DNA from: Piscicola geometra
Taxonomy: Eukaryota; Annelida; Clitellata; Hirudinida; Piscicolidae
NCBI GenBank assembly: GCA_943735955.1
Contig: OX030959.1
Coordinates: 9,840,754-9,904,753, forward strand
DNA length: 64,000 nt
Direction: 5' to 3'
This document shows positions 36,322-49,350 of this stretch, in pieces (the first letter of the stretch is position 1; the number at the start of each line of letters is the position of its first letter). The position numbers and the translations under genes are program-made. The notes under the pieces were generated by a model that saw nothing but the letters and a program-made list of their open reading frames with translations, had not been told where the DNA came from and did no database searches.

Positions 36322-38000
36322 CACAGAGAAGATACAAAGAGAAGAGACAAAGAGAAGAGACAGAGAAGAGACAAAGAGAAGAGGCAAAGAGAAGAAACAA
36401 AGAGAAGATACAAATAGAATAGACAAAGAGAAGAGACAAAGAGAAGAAGCAAAGAAAAGAGACAAAGAGAAGAGACAAAGAGAAGAGACAAAGAGAAGAG
36501 ACAAAGAGAAGATACAAAGGGAAGAGACAAAGAGAAGAGACAAAGAGTAGAGACAAAGAGAAGAAGCAAAGAGAAGAAGCAAAGAAAAGAGACAAAGAGA
36601 AGAGACAAAGAGAAGAGACAAAGAGAAGAGACAAAGAGAAGATACAAAGAGAAGAGACAAAGAGAAGAAACAAAGAGAAGAGACAAATAGAAGAGACAAA
36701 GAGAAGAGACAAAGAGAAGAGACAAAGAGAAGAGACAAAGAGAAGAAGCAAAGAGAAGAAGCAAAGAAAAGAGACAAAGAGAAGAGACAAAGAGAAGAGA
36801 CAAAGAGAAGATACAAAGAGAAGAGACAAAGAGAAGAGACAGAGAAGAGACAAAGAGAAGAGGCAAAGAGAAGAGACAAAGAGAAGGGACAAAGAGAAGA
36901 GACAAAGAGAAGAGACAAAGAGAAGAGACAAAGAGAAGAGACAAAGAGAAGAAGCAAAAAGAAGAGACAAAAAGAAGAGACAAAGAGAAGAAGCAAAGAG
37001 AAGAAGCAAAGAAAAGAGACAAAGAGAAGAGACAAAGAGAAGAGACAAAGAGAAGAGACACAGAGAAGATACAAAGAGAAGAGACAAAGAGAAGAGACAG
37101 AGAAGAGACAAAGAGAAGAGGCAAAGAGAAGAGACAAAGAGAAGATACAAATAGAATAGACAAAGAGAAGAGACAAAGAGAAGAAGCAAAGAAAAGAGAC
37201 AAAGAGAAGAGACAAAGAGAAGAGACAAAGAGAAGAGACAAAGAGAAGATACAAAGGGAAGAGACAAAGAGAAGAGACAAAGAGAAGAGACAAAGAGAAG
37301 AAGCAAAGAGAAGAAGCAAAGAAAAGAGACAAAGAGAAGAGACAAAGAGAAGAGACAAAGAGAAGATACAAAGAGAAGAGACAAAGAGAAGAAACAAAGA
37401 GAAGAGACAAAGAGAAGAGACAAAGAGAAGAGACAAAGAGAAGAGACAAAGAGAAGAGACAAAGAGAAGAAGCAAAGAGAAGAAGCAAAAAGAAGAGACA
37501 AAAAGAAGAGACAAAGAGAAGAAGCAAAGAGAAGAAGCAAAGAAAAGAGACAAAGAGAAGAGACAAAGAGAAGAAACAAAGAGAAGAAGCAAAGAGAAGA
37601 AGCAAAGAAAAGAGACAAAGAGAAGAGACAAAGAGAAGAGACAAAGAGAAGAGACACAGAGAAGATACAAAGAGAAGAGACAAAGAGAAGAGACAGAGGA
37701 GAGACAAAGAGAAGAGGCAAAGAGAAGAGACAAAGAGAAGATACAAATAGAATAGACAAAGAGAAGAGACAAAGAGAAGAAGCAAAGAAAAGAGACAAAG
37801 AGAAGAGACAAAGAGAAGAGACAAAGAGAAGAGACAAAGAGAAGATACAAAGGGAAGAGACAAAGAGAAGAGACAAAGAGAAGAGACAAAGAGAAGAAGC
37901 AAAGAGAAGAAGCAAAGAAAAGAGACAAAGAGAAGAGACAAAGAGAAGAGACAAAGAGAAGATACAAAGAGAAGAGACAAAGAGAAGAGACAGAGAAGAG
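36322..38000 (+). repeat. Run of 0.6-0.74-kb units
   Basis: The CACAGAGAAGATA monomer occurs at 35650, 36322, 37059 and 37655, giving spacings of 672, 737 and 596 bp. Each is followed by a T-bearing CAAATAGAATAGA monomer and then by the ATACAAAGGGAAG variant. The varying lengths fit loss or gain of whole monomers in a short tandem HOR. A unique 11-mer variant, CAGAGGAGAGA, lies near 37694. Confidence 0.8.
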
Positions 38001-40128
38001 ACAAAGAGAAGAGGCAAAGAGAAGAGACAAAGAGAAGGGACAAAGAGAAGAGACAAAGAGAAGAGATAAAGAGAAAAGACAAAGAGAAGAGACAAAGAGA
38101 AGAAGCAAAAAGAAGAGACAAAGAAAAGAGGCAAAGAGAAGAGACAAAGAGAAGAGACAAAGAGAAGAGGCAAAGAGAAGAGACAAAGAGAAGAGACAAA
38201 GAGAAGAAGCAAAGAGAAGAGGCAAATAGAATAGACAAAGAGAAGAGACAAAGAGAAGAAGCAAAGAAAAGAGACAAAGAGAAGAGACAAAAAGAAGAGA
38301 CAAAGAGAAGAGACAAAGAGAAGATACAAAGAGAAGAGACAAAGAGAAGAGGCAAAGAAAAGAGACAAAGAGAAGATACAAAGAGAAGAGACAAAGAGAA
38401 GAGACAAAGAGAAGAAGCAAAGAGAAGAAGCAAAGAAAAGAGACAAAGAGAAGAGACAAAGAAAAGAGACAAAGAGAAGAGACAAAGAGAAGATACAAAG
38501 AGAAGAGACAAAGAGAAGAGACAGAGAAGAGACAAAGAGAAGAGGCAAAGAGAAGAGACAAAGAGAAGGGACAAAGAGAAGAGACAAAGAGAAGTGACAA
38601 AGAGAAGAGACAAAGAGAAGAGACAAAGAGAAGAAGCAAAAAGAAGAGACAAAGAAAAGAGGCAAAGAGAAGAGACAAAGAGAAGAGACAAAGAGAAGAG
38701 ACAAAGAGAAGAGGCAAAGAGAAGAGACAAAGAGAAGAGACAAAGAGAAGGGACAAAGAGAAGAGACAAATAGAAGAGGCAAAGATAAGATACAAAGAGA
38801 AGAAACAAAGAGAAGAGACAAAGAGAAGAGACAAAGAGAAGAGACAAAGAGAAGATACAAAGAGAAGAGACAAAGAGAAAAGACAAAGAGAAGAGACAAA
38901 GAGAAGAGACAAAGAGAAAAGACAAAGAGAAGAGACAAAGAGAAGAGACAAAGAGAAGAGACAAAGAGAAGAGACAAAGAGAAGAGACAAAGAGAAGAGA
39001 CAAAGAGAAGAAGCAAAGAGAAGAAGCAAAGAAAAGAGACAAAGAGAAGAGACAAAGAGAAGAGACAAAGAGAAGATACAAAGAGAAGAGACAAAGAGAA
39101 GAGACAGAGAAGAGACAAAGAGAAGAGGCAAAGAGAAGAGACAAAGAGAAGGGACAAAGAGAAGAGACAAAGAGAAGAGACAAAGAGAAGAGACAAAGAG
39201 AAGAGACAAAGAGAAGAAGCAAAAAGAAGAGACAAAGAAAAGAGGCAAAGAGAAGAGACAAAGAGAAGAGACAAAGAGAAGAGGCAAAGAGAAGAGACAA
39301 AGAGAAGAGACAAAGAGAAGAGACAAAGACAAGAGACAAAGAGAAGAGACAAAGAGAAGAAGCAAAAAGAAGAGACAAAGAAAAGAGGCAAAGAGAAGAG
39401 ACAAAGAGAAGAGACAAAGAGAAGAGGCAAAGAGAAGAGACAAAGAGAAGAGACAAAGAGAAGAAGCAAAGAGAAGAGACAAATAGAATAGACAAAGAGA
39501 AGAGACAAAGAGAAGAAGCAAAGAAAAGAGACAAAGAGAAGAGACAAAGAGAAGAGACAAAGAGAAGAGACAAAGAGAAGAGACAAAGAGAAGATACAAA
39601 GAGAAGAGACAAAGAGAAGAGACAAAGAAAAGAGACAAAGAGAAGATACAAAGAGAAGAGACAAAGAGAAGAGACAAACAGAAGAAGCAAAAAGAAGAGA
39701 CAAAGAAAAGAGGCAAAGAAAAGAGACAAAGAGAAGAGGCAAAGAGAAGAGACAAAGAGAAGAGACAAAGAGAAGAAGCAAAGAAAAGAGACAAAGAGAA
39801 GAGACAAAGAGAAGAAACAGAGAAGAGATAAAGAGAAGAGGCAAAGAGAAGAGACAAAGAGAAGGGACAAAGAGAAGAGACAAAGAGAAGAGACAAAGAG
39901 AAGAGGCAAAGAGAAGAGACAAAGAGAAGAGACAAAGAGAAGAGACAAAGAGAAGAGGCAAAGAGAAGAGACAAAGAGAAGAGACAAAGAGAAGGGACAA
40001 AGAGAAGAGACAAATAGAAGGGACAAAGAGAAGAGACAAAGAGAAGAGACAAAGAGAAGAGACAAAGAGAAGAGACAAAGAGAAGAAGCAAAAAGAAGAG
40101 ACAAAAAGAAGAGACAAAGAGAAGAAGC

Positions 40129-40138
40129 AAAAAAAAAA
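40129..40138 (+). repeat. Ten-adenine tract
   Basis: A run of ten A residues interrupts the monomer pattern, produced by several G-to-A changes in one monomer with no length change. It is much longer than the usual 3-4 A residues. An identical tract sits 2,228 bp downstream inside the duplicated unit. Confidence 0.9.
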
Positions 40139-42356
40139 GACAAAGAGAAGAGACAAAGAAAAGAGACAAAGAGAAGAAGCAAAGAGAAGAAGCAAAGAGA
40201 AGAAGCAAAGAAAAGAGACAAAGAGAAGAGACAAAGAGAAGAGGCAAAGAGAAGAGACAAAGAGAAGGGACAAAGAGAAGAGACAGAGAAGAGACAAAGA
40301 GAAGAGGCAAAGAGAAGAGACAAAGAGAAGGGACAAAGAGAAGAGACAAAGAGAAGAGATAAAGAGAAAAGACAAAGAGAAGAGACAAAGAGAAGAAGCA
40401 AAAAGAAGAGACAAAGAAAAGAGGCAAAGAGAAGAGACAAAGAGAAGAGACAAAGAGAAGAGGCAAAGAGAAGAGACAAAGAGAAGAGACAAAGAGAAGA
40501 AGCAAAGAGAAGAGGCAAATAGAATAGACAAAGAGAAGAGACAAAGAGAAGAAGCAAAGAAAAGAGACAAAGAGAAGAGACAAAAAGAAGAGACAAAGAG
40601 AAGAGACAAAGAGAAGATACAAAGAGAAGAGACAAAGAGAAGAGGCAAAGAAAAGAGACAAAGAGAAGATACAAAGAGAAGAGACAAAGAGAAGAGACAA
40701 AGAGAAGAAGCAAAGAGAAGAAGCAAAGAAAAGAGACAAAGAGAAGAGACAAAGAAAAGAGACAAAGAGAAGAGACAAAGAGAAGATACAAAGAGAAGAG
40801 ACAAAGAGAAGAGACAGAGAAGAGACAAAGAGAAGAGGCAAAGAGAAGAGACAAAGAGAAGGGACAAAGAGAAGAGACAAAGAGAAGTGACAAAGAGAAG
40901 AGACAAAGAGAAGAGACAAAGAGAAGAAGCAAAAAGAAGAGACAAAGAAAAGAGGCAAAGAGAAGAGACAAAGAGAAGAGACAAAGAGAAGAGACAAAGA
41001 GAAGAGGCAAAGAGAAGAGACAAAGAGAAGAGACAAAGAGAAGGGACAAAGAGAAGAGACAAATAGAAGAGGCAAAGATAAGATACAAAGAGAAGAAACA
41101 AAGAGAAGAGACAAAGAGAAGAGACAAAGAGAAGAGACAAAGAGAAGATACAAAGAGAAGAGACAAAGAGAAAAGACAAAGAGAAGAGACAAAGAGAAGA
41201 GACAAAGAGAAAAGACAAAGAGAAGAGACAAAGAGAAGAGACAAAGAGAAGAGACAAAGAGAAGAGACAAAGAGAAGAGACAAAGAGAAGAGACAAAGAG
41301 AAGAAGCAAAGAGAAGAAGCAAAGAAAAGAGACAAAGAGAAGAGACAAAGAGAAGAGACAAAGAGAAGATACAAAGAGAAGAGACAAAGAGAAGAGACAG
41401 AGAAGAGACAAAGAGAAGAGGCAAAGAGAAGAGACAAAGAGAAGGGACAAAGAGAAGAGACAAAGAGAAGAGACAAAGAGAAGAGACAAAGAGAAGAGAC
41501 AAAGAGAAGAAGCAAAAAGAAGAGACAAAGAAAAGAGGCAAAGAGAAGAGACAAAGAGAAGAGACAAAGAGAAGAGGCAAAGAGAAGAGACAAAGAGAAG
41601 AGACAAAGAGAAGAGACAAAGACAAGAGACAAAGAGAAGAGACAAAGAGAAGAAGCAAAAAGAAGAGACAAAGAAAAGAGGCAAAGAGAAGAGACAAAGA
41701 GAAGAGACAAAGAGAAGAGGCAAAGAGAAGAGACAAAGAGAAGAGACAAAGAGAAGAAGCAAAGAGAAGAGACAAATAGAATAGACAAAGAGAAGAGACA
41801 AAGAGAAGAAGCAAAGAAAAGAGACAAAGAGAAGAGACAAAGAGAAGAGACAAAGAGAAGAGACAAAGAGAAGAGACAAAGAGAAGATACAAAGAGAAGA
41901 GACAAAGAGAAGAGACAAAGAAAAGAGACAAAGAGAAGATACAAAGAGAAGAGACAAAGAGAAGAGACAAACAGAAGAAGCAAAAAGAAGAGACAAAGAA
42001 AAGAGGCAAAGAAAAGAGACAAAGAGAAGAGGCAAAGAGAAGAGACAAAGAGAAGAGACAAAGAGAAGAAGCAAAGAAAAGAGACAAAGAGAAGAGACAA
42101 AGAGAAGAAACAGAGAAGAGATAAAGAGAAGAGGCAAAGAGAAGAGACAAAGAGAAGGGACAAAGAGAAGAGACAAAGAGAAGAGACAAAGAGAAGAGGC
42201 AAAGAGAAGAGACAAAGAGAAGGGACAAAGAGAAGAGACAAATAGAAGGGACAAAGAGAAGAGACAAAGAGAAGAGACAAAGAGAAGAGACAAAGAGAAG
42301 AGACAAAGAGAAGAAGCAAAAAGAAGAGACAAAAAGAAGAGACAAAGAGAAGAAGC

Positions 42357-42366
42357 AAAAAAAAAA
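42357..42366 (+). repeat. Ten-adenine tract, duplicated copy
   Basis: This is the same ten-A run as at 40129-40138, offset by 2,228 bp, and it marks the right part of the tandem duplication. Confidence 0.9.
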
Positions 42367-42370
42367 GACA

Positions 42371-43376
42371 AAGAGAAGAGACAAAGAAAAGAGACAAAGA
42401 GAAGAAGCAAAGAGAAGAAGCAAAGAGAAGAAGCAAAGAAAAGAGACAAAGAGAAGAGACAAAGAGAAGAGACAAAGAGAAGATACAAAGAGAAGAGACA
42501 AAGAGAAGAGACAGAGAAGAGACAAAGAGAAAAGACAAAGAGAAGATACAAAGAGAAGAGACAAAGAGAAGAGACAAAGAGAAGAGACAAAGAGAAGAAG
42601 CAAAGAGAAGAAGCAAAGAAAAGAGACAAAGAGAAGAAACAAAGAGAAGAGACAAAGAGAAGATACAAAGAGAAGAGACAAAGAGAAGAGACAGAGAAGA
42701 GACAAAGAGAAGAGGCAAAGAGAAAAGACAAAGAGAAGGGACAAAGAGAAGAGACAAAGAGAAGAGATAAAGAGAAGAGACAAAGAGAAGAGACAAAGAG
42801 AAGAAGCAAAAAGAAGAGACAAAGAAAAGAGGCAAAGAGAAGAGACAAAGAGAAGAGGCAAAGAGAAGAGACAAAGAGAAGAGACAAAGAGAAGAGGCAA
42901 AGAGAAGAGACAAAGAGAAGAGACAAAGAGAAGAAGCAAAGAGAAGAGACAAATAGAATAGACAAAGAGAAGAGACAAAGAGAAGAAGCAAAGAAAAGAG
43001 ACAAAGAGAAGAGACAAAGAGAAGAGACAAAGAGAAGAGACAAAGAGAAGAGACAAAGAGAAGATACAAAGAGAAGAGACAAAGAGAAGAGACAAAGAAA
43101 AGAGACAAAGAGAAGATACAAAGAGAAGAGACAAAGAGAAGAGACAAACAGAAGAAGCAAAGAGAAGAAGCAAAGAAAAGAGACAAAGAGAAGAGACAAA
43201 GAGAAGAGACAAAGAGAAGAGACAAAGAGAAGATACAAAGAGAAGAGACAAAGAGAAGAGACAGAGAAGAGACAAAGAGAAGAGGCAAAGAGAAGAGACA
43301 AAGAGAAGGGACAAAGAGAAGAGACAAAGAGAAGAAACAAAGAGAAGAGACAAAGAGAAGAGACAAAGAGAAGAAG
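42371..43376 (+). repeat. Satellite between the 2,293-bp and 312-bp duplications
   Basis: Ordinary 13-bp and 11-bp monomers (11-mers near 42.53, 42.69 and 43.26 kb) with the T-bearing CAAATAGAATAGA form near 42.95 kb. Resembles parts of the downstream 2,766-bp unit, but I could not place it in an exact tandem period. Confidence 0.8.
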
Positions 43377-43990
43377 CAAAAAGAAGAGACAAAGAAAAGA
43401 CGCAAAGAGAAGAGACAAAGAGAAGAGACAAAGAGAAGAGACAAAGAGAAGAGGCAAAGAGAAGAGACAAAGAGAAGAGACAAAGAGAAGGGACAAAGAG
43501 AAGGGACAAAGAGAAGAGACAAAGAGGAGAGACAAAGAGAAGAGACAAAGAGAAGAAGCAAAAAGAAGAGACAAAGAAAAGAGGCAAAGAAAAGAGACAA
43601 AGAGAAGAGGCAAAGAGAAGAGACAAAGAGAAGAGACAAAGAGAAGAAGCAAAGAAAAGAGACAAAGAGAAGAGACAAAGAGAAGAAGCAAAAAGAAGAG
43701 ACAAAGAAAAGAGGCAAAGAGAAGAGACAAAGAGAAGAGACAAAGAGAAGAGACAAAGAGAAGAGGCAAAGAGAAGAGACAAAGAGAAGAGACAAAGAGA
43801 AGGGACAAAGAGAAGGGACAAAGAGAAGAGACAAAGAGGAGAGACAAAGAGAAGAGACAAAGAGAAGAAGCAAAAAGAAGAGACAAAAAAAAGAGGCAAA
43901 GAAAAGAGACAAAGAGAAGAGGCAAAGAGAAGAAACAAAGAGAAGAGACAAAGAGAAGAAGCAAAGAAAAGAGACAAAGAGAAGAGACAA
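43377..43990 (+). repeat. 312-bp tandem duplication
   Basis: A CAAAAAGAAG landmark at 43377 recurs at 43689, and the GGAG-type landmark at 43520 recurs at 43832. Both are offset by 312 bp, which is 24 monomers of 13 with no 11-mer. Copy 1 carries a private AGACGCAAAG change (CpG at about 43401), and copy 2 a private AAAAAAGAGG change near 43.89 kb. Confidence 0.85.
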
Positions 43991-46597
43991 AGAGAAGAGA
44001 CAGAGAAGAGACAAAGAGAAGAGGCAAAGAGAAGAGACAAAGAGAAGGGACAAAGAGAAGAGACAAAGAGAAGAGACAAAGAGAAGAGGCAAAGAGAAGA
44101 GACAAAGAGAAGAGACAAAGAGAAGAGACAAAGAGAAGAGACAAAGAGAAGAAGCAAAGAGAAGAAGCAAAGAAAAGAGACAAAGAGAAGAAACAAAGAG
44201 AAGAGACAAAGAGAAGATACAAAGAGAAGAGACAAAGAGAAGAGACAGAGAAGAGACAAAGAGAAGAGGCAAAGAGAAGAGACAAAGAGAAGGGACAAAG
44301 AGAAGAGACAAAGAGAAGAGACAAAGAGAAGAGGCAAAGAGAAGAGACAAAGAGAAGAGACAAAGAGAAGAGACAAAGAGAAGAGGCAAAGAGAAGAGAC
44401 AAAGAGAAGAGACAAAGAGAAGGGACAAAGAGAAGAGACAAATAGAAGGGACAAAGAAAAGAGACAAAGAGAAGAAGCAAAGAGAAGAAGCAAAGAGAAG
44501 AAGCAAAGAAAAGAGACAAAGAGAAGAGACAAAGAGAAGAGACAAAGAGAAGATACAAAGAGAAGAGACAAAGAGAAGAGACAGAGAAGAGACAAAGAGA
44601 AAAGACAAAGAGAAGATACAAAGAGAAGAGACAAAGAGAAGAGACAAAGAGAAGAGACAAAGAGAAAAAGCAAAGAGAAGAAGCAAAGAAAAGAGACAAA
44701 GAGAAGAAACAAAGAGAAGAGACAAAGAGAAGATACAAAGAGAAGAGACAAAAAGAAGAGACAGAGAAGAGACAAAGAGAAGAGGCAAAGAGAAAAGACA
44801 AAGAGAAGGGACAAAGAGAAGAGACAAAGAGAAGAGATAAAGAGAAGAGACAAAGAGAAGAGACAAAGAGAAGAAGCAAAAAGAAGAGACAAAGAAAAGA
44901 GGCAAAGAGAAGAGACAAAGAGAAGAGACAAGGAGAAGAGGCAAAGAGAAGAGACAAAGAGAAGAGACAAAGAGAAGAAGCAAAGAGAAGAGACAAATAG
45001 AATAGACAAAGAGAAGAGACAAAGAGAAGAAGCAAAGAAAAGAGACAAAGAGAAGAGACAAAGAGAAGAGACAAAGAGAAGAGACAAAGAGAAGAGACAA
45101 AGAGAAGATACAAAGAGAAGAGACAAAGAGAAGAGACAAAGAAAAGAGACAAAGAGAAGATACAAAGAGAAGAGACAAAGAGAAGAGACAAACAGAAGAA
45201 GCAAAGAGAAGAAGCAAATAAAAGAGACAAAGAGAAGAGACAAAGAGAAGAGACAAAGAGAAGAGACAAAGAGAAGATACAAAGAGAAGAGACAAAGAGA
45301 AGAGACAGAGAAGAGACAAAGAGAAGAGGCAAAGAGAAGAGACAAAGAGAAGGGACAAAGAGAAGAGACAAAGAGAAGAGACAAAGAGAAGAGGCAAAGA
45401 GAAGAGACAAAGAGAAGAGACAAAGAGAAGAGGCAAAGAGAAGAGACAAAGAGAAGAGACAAACAGAAGAAGCAAAGAGAAGAAGCAAAGAAAAGAGACA
45501 AAGAGAAGAGACAAAGAGAAGAGACAAAGAGAAGAGACAAAGAGAAGATACAAAGAGAAGAGACAAAGAGAAGAGACAGAGAAGAGACAAAGAGAAGAGG
45601 CAAAGAGAAGAGACAAAGAGAAGGGACAAAGAGAAGAGACAAAGAGAAGAAACAAAGAGAAGAGACAAAGAGAAGAGACAAAGAGAAGAAGCAAAAAGAA
45701 GAGACAAAGAAAAGAGGCAAAGAGAAGAGACAAAGAGAAGAGACAAAGAGAAGAGACAAAGAGAAGAGGCAAAGAGAAGAGACAAAGAGAAGAGACAAAG
45801 AGAAGGGACAAAGAGAAGGGACAAAGAGAAGAGACAAAGAGGAGAGACAAAGAGAAGAGACAAAGAGAAGAAGCAAAAAGAAGAGACAAAGAAAAGAGGC
45901 AAAGAAAAGAGACAAAGAGAAGAGGCAAAGAGAAGAGACAAAGAGAAGAGACAAAGAGAAGAAGCAAAGAAAAGAGACAAAGAGAAGAGACAAAGAGAAG
46001 AGACAGAGAAGAGACAAAGAGAAGAGGCAAAGAGAAGAGACAAAGAGAAGGGACAAAGAGAAGGGACAAAGAGAAGAGACAAAGAGAAGAGACAAAGAGA
46101 AGAGGCAAAGAGAAGAGACAAAGAGAAGAGACAAAGAGAAGAGACAAAGAGAAGAGACAAAGAGAAGAAGCAAAGAGAAGAAGCAAAGAAAAGAGACAAA
46201 GAGAAGAAACAAAGAGAAGAGACAAAGAGAAGATACAAAGAGAAGAGACAAAGAGAAGAGACAGAGAAGAGACAAAGAGAAGAGGCAAAGAGAAAAGACA
46301 AAGAGAAGGGACAAAGAGAAGAGACAAAGAGAAGAGATAAAGAGAAGAGACAAAGAGAAGAGGCAAAGAGAAGAGACAAAGAGAAGGGACAAAGAGAAGA
46401 GACAAAGAGAAGAAACAAAGAGAAGAGACAAAGAGAAGAGACAAAGAGAAGAAGCAAAAAGAAGAGACAAAGAAAAGAGGCAAAGAGAAGAGACAAAGAG
46501 AAGAGACAAAGAGAAGAGACAAAGAGAAGAGGCAAAGAGAAGAGACAAAGAGAAGAGACAAAGAGAAGGGACAAAGAGAAGGGACAAAGAGAAGAGA
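43832..46597 (+). repeat. 2,766-bp tandem duplication, copy 1
   Basis: The copy runs between GGAG-type landmarks 43832 and 46598, with an internal one at 45835. CAAATAGAAGGGA is at 44439. Eight 11-mers (near 44001, 44237, 44582, 44762, 45306, 45577, 46006 and 46262) plus 206 13-mers give exactly 2,766 bp. Against copy 2, the differences I found by hand are one G/A change at 44753 and one extra GGA-type monomer near 46.05 kb; I did not align every base. Confidence 0.88.
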
Positions 46598-49350
46598 CAA
46601 AGAGGAGAGACAAAGAGAAGAGACAAAGAGAAGAAGCAAAAAGAAGAGACAAAGAAAAGAGGCAAAGAAAAGAGACAAAGAGAAGAGGCAAAGAGAAGAA
46701 ACAAAGAGAAGAGACAAAGAGAAGAAGCAAAGAAAAGAGACAAAGAGAAGAGACAAAGAGAAGAGACAGAGAAGAGACAAAGAGAAGAGGCAAAGAGAAG
46801 AGACAAAGAGAAGGGACAAAGAGAAGAGACAAAGAGAAGAGACAAAGAGAAGAGGCAAAGAGAAGAGACAAAGAGAAGAGACAAAGAGAAGAGACAAAGA
46901 GAAGAGACAAAGAGAAGAAGCAAAGAGAAGAAGCAAAGAAAAGAGACAAAGAGAAGAAACAAAGAGAAGAGACAAAGAGAAGATACAAAGAGAAGAGACA
47001 AAGAGAAGAGACAGAGAAGAGACAAAGAGAAGAGGCAAAGAGAAGAGACAAAGAGAAGGGACAAAGAGAAGAGACAAAGAGAAGAGACAAAGAGAAGAGG
47101 CAAAGAGAAGAGACAAAGAGAAGAGACAAAGAGAAGAGACAAAGAGAAGAGGCAAAGAGAAGAGACAAAGAGAAGAGACAAAGAGAAGGGACAAAGAGAA
47201 GAGACAAATAGAAGGGACAAAGAAAAGAGACAAAGAGAAGAAGCAAAGAGAAGAAGCAAAGAGAAGAAGCAAAGAAAAGAGACAAAGAGAAGAGACAAAG
47301 AGAAGAGACAAAGAGAAGATACAAAGAGAAGAGACAAAGAGAAGAGACAGAGAAGAGACAAAGAGAAAAGACAAAGAGAAGATACAAAGAGAAGAGACAA
47401 AGAGAAGAGACAAAGAGAAGAGACAAAGAGAAAAAGCAAAGAGAAGAAGCAAAGAAAAGAGACAAAGAGAAGAAACAAAGAGAAGAGACAAAGAGAAGAT
47501 ACAAAGAGAAGAGACAAAGAGAAGAGACAGAGAAGAGACAAAGAGAAGAGGCAAAGAGAAAAGACAAAGAGAAGGGACAAAGAGAAGAGACAAAGAGAAG
47601 AGATAAAGAGAAGAGACAAAGAGAAGAGACAAAGAGAAGAAGCAAAAAGAAGAGACAAAGAAAAGAGGCAAAGAGAAGAGACAAAGAGAAGAGACAAGGA
47701 GAAGAGGCAAAGAGAAGAGACAAAGAGAAGAGACAAAGAGAAGAAGCAAAGAGAAGAGACAAATAGAATAGACAAAGAGAAGAGACAAAGAGAAGAAGCA
47801 AAGAAAAGAGACAAAGAGAAGAGACAAAGAGAAGAGACAAAGAGAAGAGACAAAGAGAAGAGACAAAGAGAAGATACAAAGAGAAGAGACAAAGAGAAGA
47901 GACAAAGAAAAGAGACAAAGAGAAGATACAAAGAGAAGAGACAAAGAGAAGAGACAAACAGAAGAAGCAAAGAGAAGAAGCAAATAAAAGAGACAAAGAG
48001 AAGAGACAAAGAGAAGAGACAAAGAGAAGAGACAAAGAGAAGATACAAAGAGAAGAGACAAAGAGAAGAGACAGAGAAGAGACAAAGAGAAGAGGCAAAG
48101 AGAAGAGACAAAGAGAAGGGACAAAGAGAAGAGACAAAGAGAAGAGACAAAGAGAAGAGGCAAAGAGAAGAGACAAAGAGAAGAGACAAAGAGAAGAGGC
48201 AAAGAGAAGAGACAAAGAGAAGAGACAAACAGAAGAAGCAAAGAGAAGAAGCAAAGAAAAGAGACAAAGAGAAGAGACAAAGAGAAGAGACAAAGAGAAG
48301 AGACAAAGAGAAGATACAAAGAGAAGAGACAAAGAGAAGAGACAGAGAAGAGACAAAGAGAAGAGGCAAAGAGAAGAGACAAAGAGAAGGGACAAAGAGA
48401 AGAGACAAAGAGAAGAAACAAAGAGAAGAGACAAAGAGAAGAGACAAAGAGAAGAAGCAAAAAGAAGAGACAAAGAAAAGAGGCAAAGAGAAGAGACAAA
48501 GAGAAGAGACAAAGAGAAGAGACAAAGAGAAGAGGCAAAGAGAAGAGACAAAGAGAAGAGACAAAGAGAAGGGACAAAGAGAAGGGACAAAGAGAAGAGA
48601 CAAAGAGGAGAGACAAAGAGAAGAGACAAAGAGAAGAAGCAAAAAGAAGAGACAAAGAAAAGAGGCAAAGAAAAGAGACAAAGAGAAGAGGCAAAGAGAA
48701 GAGACAAAGAGAAGAGACAAAGAGAAGAAGCAAAGAAAAGAGACAAAGAGAAGAGACAAAGAGAAGAGACAGAGAAGAGACAAAGAGAAGAGGCAAAGAG
48801 AAGAGACAAAGAGAAGGGACAAAGAGAAGAGACAAAGAGAAGAGACAAAGAGAAGAGGCAAAGAGAAGAGACAAAGAGAAGAGACAAAGAGAAGAGACAA
48901 AGAGAAGAGACAAAGAGAAGAAGCAAAGAGAAGAAGCAAAGAAAAGAGACAAAGAGAAGAAACAAAGAGAAGAGACAAAGAGAAGATACAAAGAGAAGAG
49001 ACAAAGAGAAGAGACAGAGAAGAGACAAAGAGAAGAGGCAAAGAGAAAAGACAAAGAGAAGGGACAAAGAGAAGAGACAAAGAGAAGAGATAAAGAGAAG
49101 AGACAAAGAGAAGAGGCAAAGAGAAGAGACAAAGAGAAGGGACAAAGAGAAGAGACAAAGAGAAGAAACAAAGAGAAGAGACAAAGAGAAGAGACAAAGA
49201 GAAGAAGCAAAAAGAAGAGACAAAGAAAAGAGGCAAAGAGAAGAGACAAAGAGAAGAGACAAAGAGAAGAGACAAAGAGAAGAGGCAAAGAGAAGAGACA
49301 AAGAGAAGAGACAAAGAGAAGGGACAAAGAGAAGGGACAAAGAGAAGAGA
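46598..49350 (+). repeat. 2,766-bp tandem duplication, copy 2
   Basis: GGAG landmarks are at 46598 and 48601, and CAAATAGAAGGGA at 47205 (all +2,766). From about 48.82 kb the offset becomes 2,753 because one GGA-type monomer is absent: the GAGATAAAG variant is at 46338 and 49091, and the closing GGAG landmark at 49351. Near identity over about 2.7 kb implies a recent duplication. Confidence 0.88.

Larger units (their letters stand above)
38001..42370 (+). repeat. 2,293-bp tandem duplication
   Basis: Independent rare variants recur at exactly 2,293 bp: GAGATAAAG (T at 38067 and 40360), GAAGTGACAAAG (T at 38595 and 40888), the T-bearing landmark (38767 and 41060), and AAAGACAAGAGAC (C at 39330 and 41623). 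Toward the right end the offset drops by 65 bp (five monomers) to 2,228: CAAATAGAAGGGA is at 40011 and 42239, and a 10-A tract at 40129 and 42357. Two copies are present, and the outer boundaries are approximate. Confidence 0.88.
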
